A DNA stretch of 64,000 nucleotides, taken from positions 620,001 to 684,000 of the forward strand of contig JAJSPD010000009.1 in assembly GCA_021307315.1 (NCBI GenBank). The letters run 5' to 3'. The position numbers were made by a program, and so were the translations under genes. Shown here one piece after another: positions 1-12,397 of the stretch. Every line of letters begins with the position of its first letter. The first letter of the stretch is position 1. Source of the DNA: Bisporella sp. PMI_857 (Eukaryota > Ascomycota > Leotiomycetes > Helotiales > Helotiaceae). Below the pieces are notes generated by a model. The model did not search any database, was not told the DNA's origin, and worked only from the letters and a program-made list of their open reading frames with translations.

Positions 1-3000
1 ACACATCCAAGGGTTGACTAAGGACATCTACGGCGGCAAGGAGGCATCGATTCCTGTCATTGAGTACTTTGGTGGCAAGCTTATTGAAGTCGAGGAAGAA
101 GTTGAAGTTGAGGGCCTTACAGTTTCACAGGAAGCTGGCAAGACCACATATCGCTTGTCAACTTCGCCAACAGCCGTTCTACCTACTATCGAGTTATGGT
201 TATCGCTTCTTGCAGGACATAAGCGTTCGTGGAGACATGCGCTCTTTACTTCTGAGGCGTTTGTCCAAGGACAAAAATTCCAGACCAACCCGCTGAAAAG
301 GATCTTTTCCCCCGTCCGTGGACTTTTAGTGGAAATCTCTCACCCTGACGAGCCCTCAAAAACCGTCATTACTGTTAAAGAGCAGCCGAGACCCAACTAC
401 TACGTTGAGGTCATCAATGTTAAGCTTACCGGCAAAAACGAAATCCTTGTCAACTTGATCAAAGATACTACTGCTGTTGGCAAGCCAGTATCGTTACCTC
501 TCAAGTTCACATACCATCCTGAGGCTGGGTATGCTCCAATCCGAGAGGTTATGGAAGGCCGCAACGATCGCATCAAAGAATTCTATTGGCGTGCGTGGTT
601 TGGAGATGAAGCAGTCGATCTTGACGCACAGGTTACGGGACTGTTCGATGGCGGCAAGGCTACTATTACAGGTGAAGCAATTAATGACTTTGTTCATGCT
701 GTCGGAAATACTGGCGAGGCGTTCGTTGATCGACCTGGAAAGGAGGTGCTTGCACCCATGGATTTTGCCATTGTCGTTGGCTGGAAGGCCATTACAAAGC
801 CTATCTTTCCACGAACTATCGATGGTGATCTCTTGAAGTTAGTCCATCTATCGAACGGATTCCGAATGCTACCTGGCGCTGAGCCATTAAAGAAGGATGA
901 TGTAGTAGAGACTACCGCCCAGGTCAACGCTGTTATCAATCAAGCTTCTGGCAAGATGGTAGAGGTCTGCGGCACTGTAACACGAGATGGCCGTCCCGTT
1001 ATGGAGGTCACTTCGCAGTTCCTTTATCGTGGAGTCTATACAGATTTCGGGTCCACTTTCCAACGAAAGCGAGAGACCCCAATGCAAATTCACCTGGCTA
1101 CGTCGAAAGACGTTGCTGTCCTGAGATCCAAGGAGTGGTTCAACCTCGACGAGCCTGAATATGAACTTCTCGGTCAAACACTGACATTCCGCTTAGAGAG
1201 TTTGTATCACTTCAAGGACAACGCAGTGTTCAGCCGTGTCTCAACAAGCGGTCAAGTTCTCATGGAACTATCTACTAAGGAAATTATTCAGGTCGCCAGT
1301 GTACAATACGAAGCCGGTGTTTCTCATGGCAATCCGGTCGTTGACTACCTCCAGAGACATGGCTCTTCCATCGAGCAACCGGTAAATTTCGAAAATCCAA
1401 TTCCATTAAGTGGCAAGACACCACTACAACTCAAGGCGCCAGCCTCCAACGAGACCTATGCTCGTGTATCCGGTGATTACAACCCTATCCATGTGTCTCG
1501 TGTTTTCTCCAGCTATGCCAATTTGCCGGGCACAATTACGCACGGCATGTACTCGAGTGCAGCTGTACGAAGCTTGGTTGAAACTTGGGCAGCGGAGAAC
1601 AATGTTGGTCGCGTTCGCAGTTTCCACGCCTCGCTCACTGGCATGGTATTACCGCTAGATGATATCGAGGTCAAGCTGCAACATGTTGGTATGGTTGCTG
1701 GCCGCAAGATCATTAAGGTCGAAGCCAGCAATAAGGAGACCGAGGATAAGGTATTACTTGGTGAAGCCGAAGTTGAGCAGCCGGTCTCTTCTTATGTCTT
1801 CACTGGGCAAGGTTCACAAGAACAAGGAATGGGAATGGAACTTTATGCTAGCAGTCCTGTAGCTAAGGAGGTTTGGGACCGTGCCGACAAACATTTCATG
1901 GACAACTATGGTACGTGTTTCTTCGCTAGATGGTCAATATTAGAGACTAATGTGTTTAGGCTTTGCTATCACCAACATTGTGAAGAACAATCCCAAGGAG
2001 CTTACCATCTACTTCGGTGGACCTCGTGGTAAAGCAATTCGTCAAAACTATATGTCTATGACCTTCGAGACAGTGGGTGCAGATGGGTCAATCAAGTCTG
2101 AGAAGATATTCAAGGAAGTGGACGAACATACAACGTCTTATACATACCGTTCACCGACCGGACTTCTGTCTGCAACACAATTTACACAACCGGCGTTGAC
2201 GCTCATGGAGAAGGCGAGTTTTGAGGACATGAAGTCGAAGGGTCTTGTCCAAAGAGATAGCAGTTTCGCTGGTCACTCTCTGGGAGAATATTCTGCCCTT
2301 GCTGCCTTGGCGGATGTTATGCCTATTGAGAGTTTGGTATCTGTTGTCTTCTATCGTGGTCTTACAATGCAAGTTGCTGTGGAGCGTGATGCCTCAGGTC
2401 GTTCCAACTACTCCATGTGCGCTGTCAACCCAAGCAGGATCTCCAAGACCTTCAACGAACAGGCTCTCCAATACGTTGTCGAGAACATCGCTGAAGAAAC
2501 TGGCTGGTTACTGGAAATTGTAAACTACAATATTGCAAACATGCAATATGTATGCGCTGGAGACCTCAGAGCGCTAGACACCTTGACAGGCGTCACCAAC
2601 TATCTTAAAGTACAGAAGATTGACATTCAGCAGTTGATGCAGAGTCTCTCACTTGAGGATGTCAAGGCCCATCTGGTTGAAATGATTAAAGAATGCGCGA
2701 AGCAAACTGAAGCCAAGCCCAAACCACTAGAACTTGAGCGAGGCTTTGCAACCATCCCGCTGAAGGGCATCGATGTACCTTTCCACTCCACCTTCTTGCG
2801 ATCAGGAGTCAAGCCATTCCGAAGTTTCTTGCTCAAGAAGATTAACAAGACCACTATCGATCCCAGCAAGCTGATTGGCAAGTATATTCCTAATGTCACG
2901 GCGCGCCCATTCGAGCTTACGAAGGAGTACTTTGAGGATGTATACCGTTTGACGAACTCACCTAAGATCAAGGAGGTTTTGGCGAATTGGGATAGGTATG

Positions 3001-3071
3001 AAGGTCCCCAGACCAACGGTGTAAATGGCACAAATGGACTGGCCAATGGGGTGAATGGCACGCATGCATAA
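1..3071 (+). CDS. FAS1: Fatty acid synthase beta subunit, 3' part
   Basis: This is the C-terminal 1006 residues of the fungal cytosolic type I fatty acid synthase beta chain; the start lies left of the window. Exons are <1..1910 and 1960..3071, separated by a 49-nt GTACGT..TTAG intron that rejoins the conserved reading DNYG/FAITN. What is visible covers the dehydratase region, a MaoC-like hot-dog domain ([12 protein letters not shown]) and the malonyl/palmitoyl transferase domain, which opens at [14 protein letters not shown] and has the nucleophile motif [10 protein letters not shown]. The family partner is the alpha chain (KS, KR, ACP), not in this window. The high match to the standard primary-metabolism chain argues against a secondary-metabolite paralogue. 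The odd point is a C-terminal Asn/Gly/Val/Thr-rich tail of about 20 residues ([16 protein letters not shown]) after the usual end of the transferase domain. Confidence 0.96.
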
Positions 3072-3797
3072 ACTTCACTTTTTGGAATGGCGTTGAGGAG
3101 TGTATCCGAAGTACAACTTTAATGAGCAATTGCTGTACAATTCTAGAAGGAGACGAATAGAAAAGCTCTATGATATTGTCTACATAGAGCTTATTAGATG
3201 TGATAGCAATAGATTAACGCCAGTCAACAATGATATCATGTCATACAAATTCACATAAGTTGTTATCAGACACGAGAATAAGTACATTTGTATGATATTT
3301 GCTCCATTTATCCTGTAAAGGCGTCCGTTGCTGCAGGAGCTGCTAATGTTTGATCTATTCCAGGAGAATAGAATTCCGCCCAAACTTCATTAAATAATTC
3401 CCCGTCACAGCCGGCTTACCTATCAGTTTCAGAATATCACTGGAAAGTAGGAACTACCAACACAGATCTCCGCCACCCCACCCCTAAAAAAAGAGGCAAA
3501 CAGCTAATAAGGCCACTCTCTTACATCGTGCTCAATCCTCTATAAAAGCAATTCCTAATTCAAGTTTGTAGAACCTTCACTCTTCGGAGAAAATGCTGAG
3601 ACATTGATAGAGGAACAGGAGATAAGTTAGCGTCAAAGCATTTTCACGCCTGGTTTCCGAGGCATGAACATTTCCTCAACACGGTTTCTAGCCTCGTCGC
3701 GGACTTTGAGCGCGTTGACCTGCAGCACGAAGAAAATCAGTTTGATTCTGCCGCCTCTAAGCAACGCCCAAAATCGGAGCCGGCACAGGTACATAAT
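3072..3797. other. Intergenic region, FAS1 to ARP9
   Basis: This stretch runs from the 3' side of FAS1 to the 5' side of ARP9. I see no coding exon. A TATAAAAG element at 3541-3548 lies about 250 bp before the ARP9 start and could be a core promoter. A C/A-rich patch occurs at 3475-3490. Confidence 0.6.
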
Positions 3798-5785
3798 ATG
3801 CCTCCCTTCCGAGATGAGAACATTCTCTTAATTGCGCCTGGCTCGCAAACCACTTTAGCGCAACTAGGATTACCAGAATCGTTCACGCCAGCAGCATTAA
3901 GACGGCCGACGCGCATGTTCCTTGCGCCTGATGGGAAGACTTATGAGCCCTTCAAGATACGGACGGAAAAGAGAGTTATCACAAATGGTGAAGATACGGC
4001 TATGGAAGGTGCGGGAGACGAGGTAGAGGAAGAGGTAGAATATCCAGATGACGACGAGGGAGCTATATATCCTCTTAAAGGTATGAGAATTATTCTTAGC
4101 GCAATCTGTAAGCTAACCCTTTGATAGAGGGTCGAATTGACAACATGCCCGCATTCCTCGCATTTCTGCAGCACATCTACAACACATTATCTCCGGTCCT
4201 CCATACTCCTGTTATGTTGATTGCGCAACCAGCATGGACAGCGAAGAATCATGAGGACCTTACACAATTTATATTTGAGAAGTTCAAGACCCCTGGGCTT
4301 TGTATTATGGATAGCGCGCTCGCTACTTCATATGCGTATGGTATCCCTAGTTCAACGGTCATTGATGTTGGATTTGAGAAGGTTGATGTTACAGCCATCA
4401 CAGATTTCCAGATAAGCGGGAGGGGGAACCTTTCAGAGTCTGGCGGAGAGGCTATGACCAAACGCTTGCAGAAGCTTCTACAATCTAAGAACTTCACCAG
4501 AGATATGGCGGAGCAGTTGAAGAAGAGTCCAATTTGCGAAATTCTGTCTCCTGGGACACCATTACCAGGCACTGAGGAAACTGAGACCGAAGTGACAAAT
4601 CCTGCTGCTGCTGCGTCCACTGGCGCGTTATCATCGGGACCTGGTGTTAGAATTACAGATGGCCCCCGTGACATCGAACCTGCGGATGATGAATTTCTGG
4701 ATGATAAGATTGATGATGATGGCGTCTTGGATGTTGCAAGCATTGTGACAAGTGGAAAGACCCAAGAGTTCTTGGCTAAAAAGGAGAAGGAGAAGCAAGA
4801 GAAAGCTACCGCTCGCAAGGCGGCCAAGGATGCGCGAGAAGCAGCTGAAGCCGCAGCTCTTAAGCCAGTCAGACTTCCAAACTCAAAAAGACCACGTGCT
4901 ATTTTTCATTATGAGACAACTCAAGAGCCTAATGCGAAAAGGCAGAAGACTCCAGAAGTCGTGGCTCAGAAAGCGGAGGAGACAGTTCCGGGAGATGCCA
5001 AGGCAGAAGAAACCGCTGTGGCCGATGCTCCCCTTCCAGCCCCTGTAGAGGATGAAGCAGGTCGTCGTGAGCAAGTAAAAGCAGCGCGGAAGGAAGAGAA
5101 ACGGAAAGCCCGTGAAGAAGAGCACCCCGACCGTGTCAGGCAAGATATTGAAATTGGCCTAGAGCGTTTCCAGGCTGCAGAAAACGGCTTCCTTGAGGCA
5201 GTTGCAGATACTGTCTACAGAACAGTTCTCAAGGTCGACGATATATCGAAAAGACAGGATGCCTGGGACGCGTTGATAGTATGTGGGTTAGGGGCAAAGG
5301 TCCGAGGGTTCAAAGATGCTCTGATCGCTACACTTAATAGCCATTATCTCGTGTCTCCGAGCTCGGCTACCATGTTCATGAGTGAGCTACCTTCGAATAT
5401 CGCTACGCCTAGCGGAACCGGATCGATGACACCCAACGCCTCCTTCTCATCGACGCCTCACCAATTACCCCATCCGAGCTCAGTCAATCCCTTGCTTCTC
5501 GCCGCAACAACAGCTTCCAACCCGGCACTCAACCCTAATCTTTCGGCCGCATCATATAATAGCGGCCAACAGCAACATTCTTCGCATTCTCAATCGCCAA
5601 CGAACATCAAAGTCGCGAATCCTCCAACCTACTTTCCGGAATGGAAGTCATTTGATGAGGCGGTTTTCTTGGGTGCGCAGGTCGCGGCGAAAGTCATTTT
5701 CATTACGGATCAAGGTCTTTCGAAGGGATTCCTGTCAAGAGTGGAGTTTAATGACGATGGTCCAGGAGCTATACATCAGGTGTAA
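3798..5785 (+). CDS. ARP9: Actin-related protein Arp9-like, chromatin remodelling subunit
   Basis: Exons 3798..4080 and 4128..5785 give 646 residues. The 47-nt intron (GTATGA..GATAG) joins YPLK to EGRIDNMPAFLAFL. The protein is a degenerate actin fold with the features of the filamentous-fungal Arp9 family: N-terminal LIAPGSQTTLAQLGLPESF, then LLIAQPAWTAKNHEDLTQF, FKTPGLCIMDSALATSYAYG, a long charged insertion (Lys/Glu/Ala-rich, about residues 270-420) and C-terminal PPTYFPEWKSFDEAVFLGAQ. Known family role: Arp7/Arp9-type subunit of the SWI/SNF and RSC nucleosome remodellers in the nucleus. The stop used here directly follows HQV. A GTAAGT donor overlapping it (5782) with a CTGAC..CAG acceptor at 5826 allows an alternative short last exon, so the last few residues are uncertain. 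Confidence 0.93.
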
Positions 5786-7698
5786 GTTATATCACCATTG
5801 GCTTCGTAATCGAATGCTGACATCAGAGTAGCGGCTTGGTGAATTAGACCTATTGCGAAGCGTTCAGGAGTTAAAGTGTATGGCTGGATATTGTAACAAA
5901 TAGAAGTAGAGTAGCACGAGATTCAAAAAAGAATCTGAAGGGATATTTTCCCCAATAAGTTGTTGGTTATGCAAGCAGTTGCACCCCGGTAGTCCATCAG
6001 ATTCATGTGCTCACTTTGTTTTCCTAACCATCCACCATCCATCATAAGTCGCTCATAGACCTCGCTTATAAAAGGGCTCCTCAGATGTTCCGCGGCAGAT
6101 GTAAACGATTCTTCGGCTTCTCAACCTCGTCATTTTGAAGTCTTCACATGGTTATTTCTAAGGCCGTGCTGTACTCCGTTCTGAATATAACATTAGTTTC
6201 GATTCCCATATTGTCACGTAGAGACGTGTTACGGTGTCTCTTGGCCATGCTAAGTTGATATGCCTTTTTCTTCGGCCATTCTTTCAAAATGTGATACGGC
6301 GGCGATGCTATGATATCGATCCTTGTTTTGCTTGTGGGAAGAGGTTCCATGCATGCGCCTTCCGACGTTGGGATAAATACCATCGTCGTCAACATCATCA
6401 CCATGGTGTTTACAACTCCAACCCTCATCCAGTAGCCGAGCTCACGAAATTTAGACGTGCGCTTCCGTCGCCGTGCTTCACTCAGGGTTCGCGCTTCCGG
6501 TTGTTATCTTGTCTCTCGTATATATTTTCGTTACGGCCGCTTTCGACTCGGAAAATCAGCATTACGCCCAAGCCCTCCTGGTCGCAGCATGGATGCCGCT
6601 TGAACATAACAAACGCCTGCTGCTGGTGCTTACCAGAAGTCGCAACTAGCTGCTGCGATAGATAGATAGAGATCGAATTCAAGACGGGTCGTCAGAAAAT
6701 CTAGGCGTTCAGGCAATGGCTGTTATCAGTTCTCCAAGTGCCTAACCAACTTGATCAAGAGCATGATAGGTTCGCTATATGCATCACATCCTGGGGATCC
6801 ATGGCTACTAGGGAGTTGGCGCCCAAAATTCATGGTTTACCGAAACTTTGTGGGGTGATAAAGAAGGAATATAAGAGCACTGCAGTTCTGGGACTTTGAA
6901 GTTTTGGCTCGGGGATAGTGATGATATATCGTCCTCGTGATGAATCGATATGGTATCACTCTTTTCATCCCTCAATATTGTGCGTTTCGGCGACATATGG
7001 TAAAGGGGCATGGTAATTTGCCTTGAATTTCCCTGGTCATAGCATCTTATCGTTCGGTATTGTTTCCAAGACTTATGTTGAATGTGATTTCTCTACTATA
7101 TAGTGTTTCTTACCCTCGATGTGTCACAATCTTTATGTAGGTTCTCGAGTAGCTGTCACAACCTGACACCCTCTTTATTACATGTACTGAATTTTGGTGC
7201 TCAATAACATCTCAATTCTAGTTTGAAGAGAAACAGAACGAAAATGTGACCTACACAGGTACGCTTATAGTCTCCACGGAAAGAAGTATCAAAAAGTTTA
7301 TTCTCCACGAAAACTGGCTTTCTGAAATCTTCAAATGCTTCGATACAGGTTTACATAATACCTCATACCCACGTTCTACAACGTTCTAGATAGCTTAGAG
7401 GTATCCGCACTCGCGGAGTTTTTACCTATATTGTGCCCTAACATGGGGACTCAGCTGCACTGCAAATCCACCATTTGTGATTGGCCAATCTTCAAAGCGA
7501 GTGCAACATTATCACTGCAGACGAGGCACAACTAGATAATAACGCTTCGTTTGGTTAGCCCAACTTCTTTATAACTCCTTTTCCTTTTTAAGTACAACCG
7601 CCATGCATGCTCTTTGAAACTGTATTCTCATGATCATCTAGAATAATCGGTGCCTTTAAAAATATCGTACAAACGCCACGCTGTGATCGATCCTTATG
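5786..7698. other. 1.9-kb intergenic region, ARP9 to ORM1
   Basis: This region lies between the 3' ends of ARP9 (+) and ORM1 (-), unusually long for a convergent pair. A TATAAAAG element at 6067-6074 is followed at about 6148 by a 38-codon ORF with a hydrophobic start, but nothing supports it as a gene. The other ORFs here lack domains or convincing splice structure. A short GATA microsatellite occurs at about 6658-6669. Confidence 0.5.
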
Positions 7699-8404
7699 CT
7701 ACCTATCCTCAGGGAGCCCAGAGAATAATCCTACCCGTGTACGGTGGCTCTTTTGCAATGTTAGCGAGTGTTGCTCCTTCGCAAGGTAATGCACTTACGT
7801 ATGGGAGTTTGGGTATCACTACTCCTAAAACAGCTAGAAAGTTTATGATGAAGTGTGTCAAGCCGTAATGTGTGTAGTGAGTACTTATTAGGAAAAGGAC
7901 AATGGGCACACTTAGGAGGAACTTCTTCGCGGGTGTATATTGCGCTCCATTGTCGATTTGTTCCCACATGTTCAAATTATCATAGGCCCCAGCGTTGAAC
8001 TCAAACGGTACGCCCCGGACCCAGTGGAACATGAGGAAGGATCCAAACATGTAGGAAATATTTGTTAATGTCCATGAAGTCTCCTGGGATATTCCAGGAA
8101 TTATGTCGAATAGAACTTTGAGGCAGGCAATCAGGACCACGTGTATTGTCCAGGCACCTTGTTTTCAGTTAGTAGATTGTTATTAGAATAACGGAGTATG
8201 TCCCGTGGTGTAGCATCTGATGCCAAAATCTCTTCAATACTCCGGTTCTGAATGCTTCCCCCACACAAACTAACCTTTTGCGTTGACCCAATTCGCATTC
8301 AAGTTTGGTAGTGCAGCTTGATCGCTCATATGCTCTATAGTCTCCGGTGGTTCCGTATACAACAAGCTGCTCGACCTCCTCCTCCGTCCAGTCTTCTCGC
8401 TCAT
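7699..8404 (-). CDS. ORM1: ORMDL family protein (Orm1/Orm2)
   Basis: Three exons read on the minus strand: 8404..8275, 8157..7799 and 7749..7699, giving 179 residues. Both introns have clear signals (GTTAGT with branch CTAAC; GTAAGT with GCTAAC). The N-terminus has an Arg/Ser-rich stretch (GRRRRSSS), the site class that is phosphorylated in yeast Orm proteins, followed by EPPETIEHMSDQAALPNLN. The core carries the family signatures SWTLTNISYMFGSFLMFHW, GVPFEFNAGAYDNLNMWEQ and FLLSVPIVLFLISTHYTHY, with hydrophobic ER membrane segments. The last exon, SHRTRVGLFSG, matches the usual family C-terminus and was found by splicing. Family role: inhibitory regulator of serine palmitoyltransferase in the ER, controlling sphingolipid synthesis. 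Confidence 0.96.
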
Positions 8405-9444
8405 GGCTTGATATTGGCCACTCGAACGTGGAGGTTTGCTGCTCGTGTCGTATGAAACGGTACGAGGAAGGAGAATTGGGGAAGACAGTTTGGCGGTATT
8501 AGATGAAGGAATTGTGAAGGAAGGATACGCTCCAAAAAGCGTGGTTTCGTGAGGTATAGCTAGTTTCTGCTGAAGACGTTATAATAGTGTGGTTAATCGG
8601 CGGCTGCGGTGAGAGGATCTAAGGACAAGAGACTCGTTAGTAGAGTTTCGTTCGGCAGCCAGCTGCGGGAAAATGTCAGGAAGGACATAAAATGCATGCT
8701 TCCGATTCTACCGGACTTTCTTCAAAGGGACACACCCTAGCGTCTGCTCAACTGCATATATTGGGGAGGGATTTCTTTGGTGCTTACTGAACGGAGGGCC
8801 GGCCTGCAGATGACGCAAAGCTCATATACCGTGTAAAGTTAGGAGTATCTTGATAGCCAGAGAAAAAGATACTATTCACGAGAAAGCTTGCGAGCAAATT
8901 TGGAGACAGATATGGTAGACGATGTTGATGTTGGGGACCACGTTTAGCAACGTATTGTACAGTAGCAGGCACCCTGCACCGCACCTTACCTAGCCCTAGT
9001 ACGCTCATTCAATTGAACCCCAAGCACGACCCTCAACCTCCGATCCCGACCCAAAAATTGACAGTCACTAGTTATTTTTGAGGGTGATCCTATCAATACA
9101 TACGCGTCGTGACCAGAGCTGCCAAGATAACAGCCTGACCGCCTTCCCAACTAGATGAAATGAATTTTATTTTGCCATCATTTGTATTAGAACCATCCCG
9201 TATCTTCAAATAAAGATTGTGAACTAAGATACAGTTCTACAAGTCTCGAGAAGTTCACAGCATAATCAGATGATATCTTAAACTCCCTGATTACTTTAAA
9301 ATCCTTGATTGATGCTTTCCTCGAAGCGAGCTTCATCTAGAGCCTATAATCATACTCAACCAATTTAGGGCTGCTCCTCCGAATAGCGAGCATCCTCGGG
9401 TTCTTCACAGTTCATGGCCTAGACCGCTTTCCCTCATCCTCAAC
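8405..9444. other. Divergent promoter region, ORM1 / zinc-knuckle gene
   Basis: This 1-kb divergent region separates ORM1 (-) from the zinc-knuckle gene (+). A 74-codon minus-strand ORF at 8784-9008 is the only notable open frame; it has no recognised domain and contains internal donor- and acceptor-like sites, so it is more likely leader sequence. No other signal stands out. Confidence 0.45.
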
Positions 9445-12397
9445 ATGGACGACCAAGAAGACTCGAGGACCGCCTCCGTAGGTCGCAAGCGAGGGCGAGA
9501 AGAGCTACAAGAGGATTATGCTGAAGGTTATGATGCGGGAGATGCGCTAGAGAGCGCTCAAAAACGCCCCAAGCGGGACGAGATAAATGATCAAGATTCA
9601 ATGGAAGATGGGGAAGTGGCCGAAGCCGCACCTGAGCCCTCGATACCAAGTGCTGAAGCTCAGGAGCATCCTGTGAGTCTCGCAGAGCCATCTCATCCTC
9701 AAGAGCATTTCTCGTCATTGCCCCTTCAAGCAGACAGCACGCTCGGTGCTATTTCTCCACCAACAGTCAAGGAATTGGCACAACAACAAGCAGATCAGGG
9801 TAGCACTCTCTTGAGTTGGAATAAAGGTGTGCAGAGCAACAATGTCCGGACCTCTTTTGGAGCTAGACTGAGGGCACGCACTCCTCTTATCACCACTCCG
9901 AAAGACGAGGCAACTCCATCTCAGGTCATGTCAAGTAGCAAGACGAAAGATGCTTCCAGGGTGCTAGATCCAGCTCTCCTCGAGAAGAAAACAGATTCAA
10001 TTTCTCCAAAACTTGAAATAGTTTTTAGCCAGCCTTCATATGTACCCGTCTCTGGCAATGGCGGCCAGGTCGAAGCTAAGCCTCAAGTGGCCACAGCAGA
10101 TGTACATCTACCAAAGCCGAATGATGCCAAAGCACAAGCGCAGGGTTTGCAACAAGAAACTAAAGGCTCCCGCGCTGAAACAGGCGAAGATCATCCACTG
10201 AAGGCGTTGTATCTAAAAAGAAAAATGCAGAAACTGCAACGAGAGGTAGCAACCCAGGAACAAAAAACTGCGAATCTATCAGCGCCTAGTCTCTTACCAA
10301 TTGAAAACGAACATTCTGAAGGCACAGCGGTCAGCATGCCCAATATTGTCACCCAGAGTTCAGGAAGTTCAATTGTAGATTTGGATCGACCGCGATATCC
10401 AAAAGCTATTAGTAAGTGAACTTATGACTTAAACTTTCCTACTTCGAGATATCTTGTGTTGTAATTCCATTGAAAGGTTCCAATCGCTAACCAGGCTACC
10501 AAATAGGCAAGAAGATGGATAACCCCAAGTATCGTTACGAATGTGGTGCTGGAACATTACACCTTGAGCTAATGGAAAAGGATGGCCACCCGATCAGTAT
10601 CCAAGATCTGAAATATGAGGACTTTTTGCCACACATATTAAGTGTCAATCCTGGCGTGCGTTTAAAGCATAAACAATATGTCAAAGCGTTCGCACAATAT
10701 TGCCGCGCTCATTACTCAACCACTATTAATACCGGCGGGGCAGCCCTACGAGACGCTGCTGTTGCGAGAGCACACTATGTTCCCGAGTACGTATATATGT
10801 TATTAGTGTAGCATGCACTTCTTTGTGAAGTTGCATAAAGTCGAGTCAAAAGCAATGGCTCAGTGCTCGATATTCATCACAAGCAATTAGTTCATCTACT
10901 TAGCGTCCCCTTCTCATAGTCGGAACTCAAATAGACGAACTCAGTTATGAGATTCCGATATGCATTCAAGACATCCGTTCTCATAATGTCCCCAGCTTCA
11001 TCCTTTCACCATTCCATGCTATATTAATTCTCTTTGCACAATATTATATATCAAGCAACGCTAATTGCTATTGCTCTAGGACTTTTACAAAACATCTCCT
11101 TCAGCAGCAATCAGCATCCAAATCGACGGTCACTCCAAATCCTATAGTTGACCAATCTGCGGCTAGTATAACTTGCCCTACGGAGCATAATATTCAAGAA
11201 CAACCCTCAGAGGAAGGACCTCGCTCCCAGGGTGTTGATGAAGATTTTAAGATGGTCGACATTCCACAGTCTTGCGGTGTTTCCCAATTGCAGGAAATGG
11301 CCGTAGATCCTGAGTATAGTGAAAGAGAGCGTGTTCTTCAAGAGCAGTACTTCTGGTCTGTAGATGGTATGGCTTCGAAGATGCGATGCCTATCGTGTGC
11401 AGAAACGACCCATACGACCATGAACTGTCCAGGTCTCACATGCACCTTGTGCAATGGCGACCACACATCTTCACAGTGTATACAGAACCAATCATGTGGT
11501 AAGTGTCGGCAAAAAGGGCACCGAACCATTGATTGTAAGGAGAAGCTACTGCCTAGTAGATCTGAATTAGTATGTGACATTTGTGGCTCTGATAATCACC
11601 TCGAGCAAGCCTGTCACCTGATTTGGAGAACATACTTTCCTAAGCCCGAAGAGATCTCGCCTAGGGACCTTTTCGTTTATTGTTATTTCTGTGGTAGTGA
11701 AGGGCATTATGGGAGAGAATGTGGCTTGAATAATACACCATCATTATCCGGAGGGCAAACATGGTCTAGTTCAAGTCGGAACTTATATGCTGTGCCGTCA
11801 AACGGCTCAGTTCCGCCCGACAGACGCAAGAGAGATTTCAGCATCAAAGGCAAGGCAAATGATCCAATCACATTGGATGACAGTGATGAGGATGTTGCAT
11901 TCATTCGACCTAGAATTGCCAACCCTCCTATCACTCGCAAACGTGATTATGGACCCGGCAGTGGCCAACAGGTTGGATATGAGCAATATGTAAAGGTTCC
12001 TCCTCCAGAATCGTACTACAATAGCTTTGACCGGTCAAATGCGCCGGGAACGACCCAACACGCCTCAAATTATGGCCCTCCTGGCGTGTTTGATTCTGCA
12101 AGATATGGCCGAGAGAGACCATTTTCACCTCCCCCTCCACCACAAGCTGCACTCAACCTCTCTCAGGCTCCTGCCTCAGACACAATACTTAGTCAGCATG
12201 GAAATGGTAGGGGACCGCCACCAAGGGGTTCTTCGGGTAATACTCGTGGCAGAGGAGGGTCTAAGAGCAATAGCTCAGCTGCCAGCAATAGTTCTCGTAA
12301 AGGGAATGCAGCCGGTAAGCAAGCTGGTAAACAGGCTGGTAAACAGGCTGGTAACCCCAAGCCCAAGAAGAAGAAGAAAACCAGTCAGAAGACATAA
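9445..12397 (+). CDS. CCHC zinc-knuckle nuclear protein (AIR1/AIR2-like)
   Basis: Exons 9445..10411, 10507..10786 and 11080..12397 give 854 residues. The N-terminal third is acidic and disordered with a KRGREE start and KRPKR basic patch. The middle exon encodes a conserved block (KYRYECGAGTLHLELMEKDG; LKHKQYVKAFAQYCRAHYST) seen in fungal zinc-knuckle proteins. The third exon holds about five CCHC/CCHC-like knuckles between MRCLSCAETTHTTMNCPG and YCYFCGSEGHYGRECG. After that comes SDEDVAFIRPR, then a Pro/Gly/Ser-rich tail ending in repeats of GKQA and a KKKKKT basic end. Knuckle spacing resembles yeast Air1/Air2, the RNA-binding subunits of the TRAMP exosome cofactor, so nuclear RNA surveillance is the likely role, by inference. 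The second intron is long for this window (293 nt). Confidence 0.88.
12311..12353 (+). repeat. In-gene GKQA tandem codon repeat
   Basis: A 12-nt unit encoding Gly-Lys-Gln-Ala is repeated about three times near the 3' end of the zinc-knuckle gene, just before a lysine run. It is a small in-frame repeat likely to vary in copy number between strains. Confidence 0.75.

Noticed and set aside
1..3071. FAS beta chain as part of a secondary-metabolite (aflatoxin-type) FAS
   Set aside because: The sequence follows the primary-metabolism chain closely and no polyketide genes are in view.
6144..6665. Overlapping ORFs on both strands (94 and 143 codons) and a short Met-led ORF near 6148 with a TATA element upstream
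   Set aside because: No domain, no splice support and atypical composition; the TATA element alone is too weak.
8784..9008. 74-codon minus-strand ORF in the ORM1 upstream region
   Set aside because: No recognised family, and the frame contains several donor- and acceptor-like sites, so it is more likely ORM1 leader sequence.
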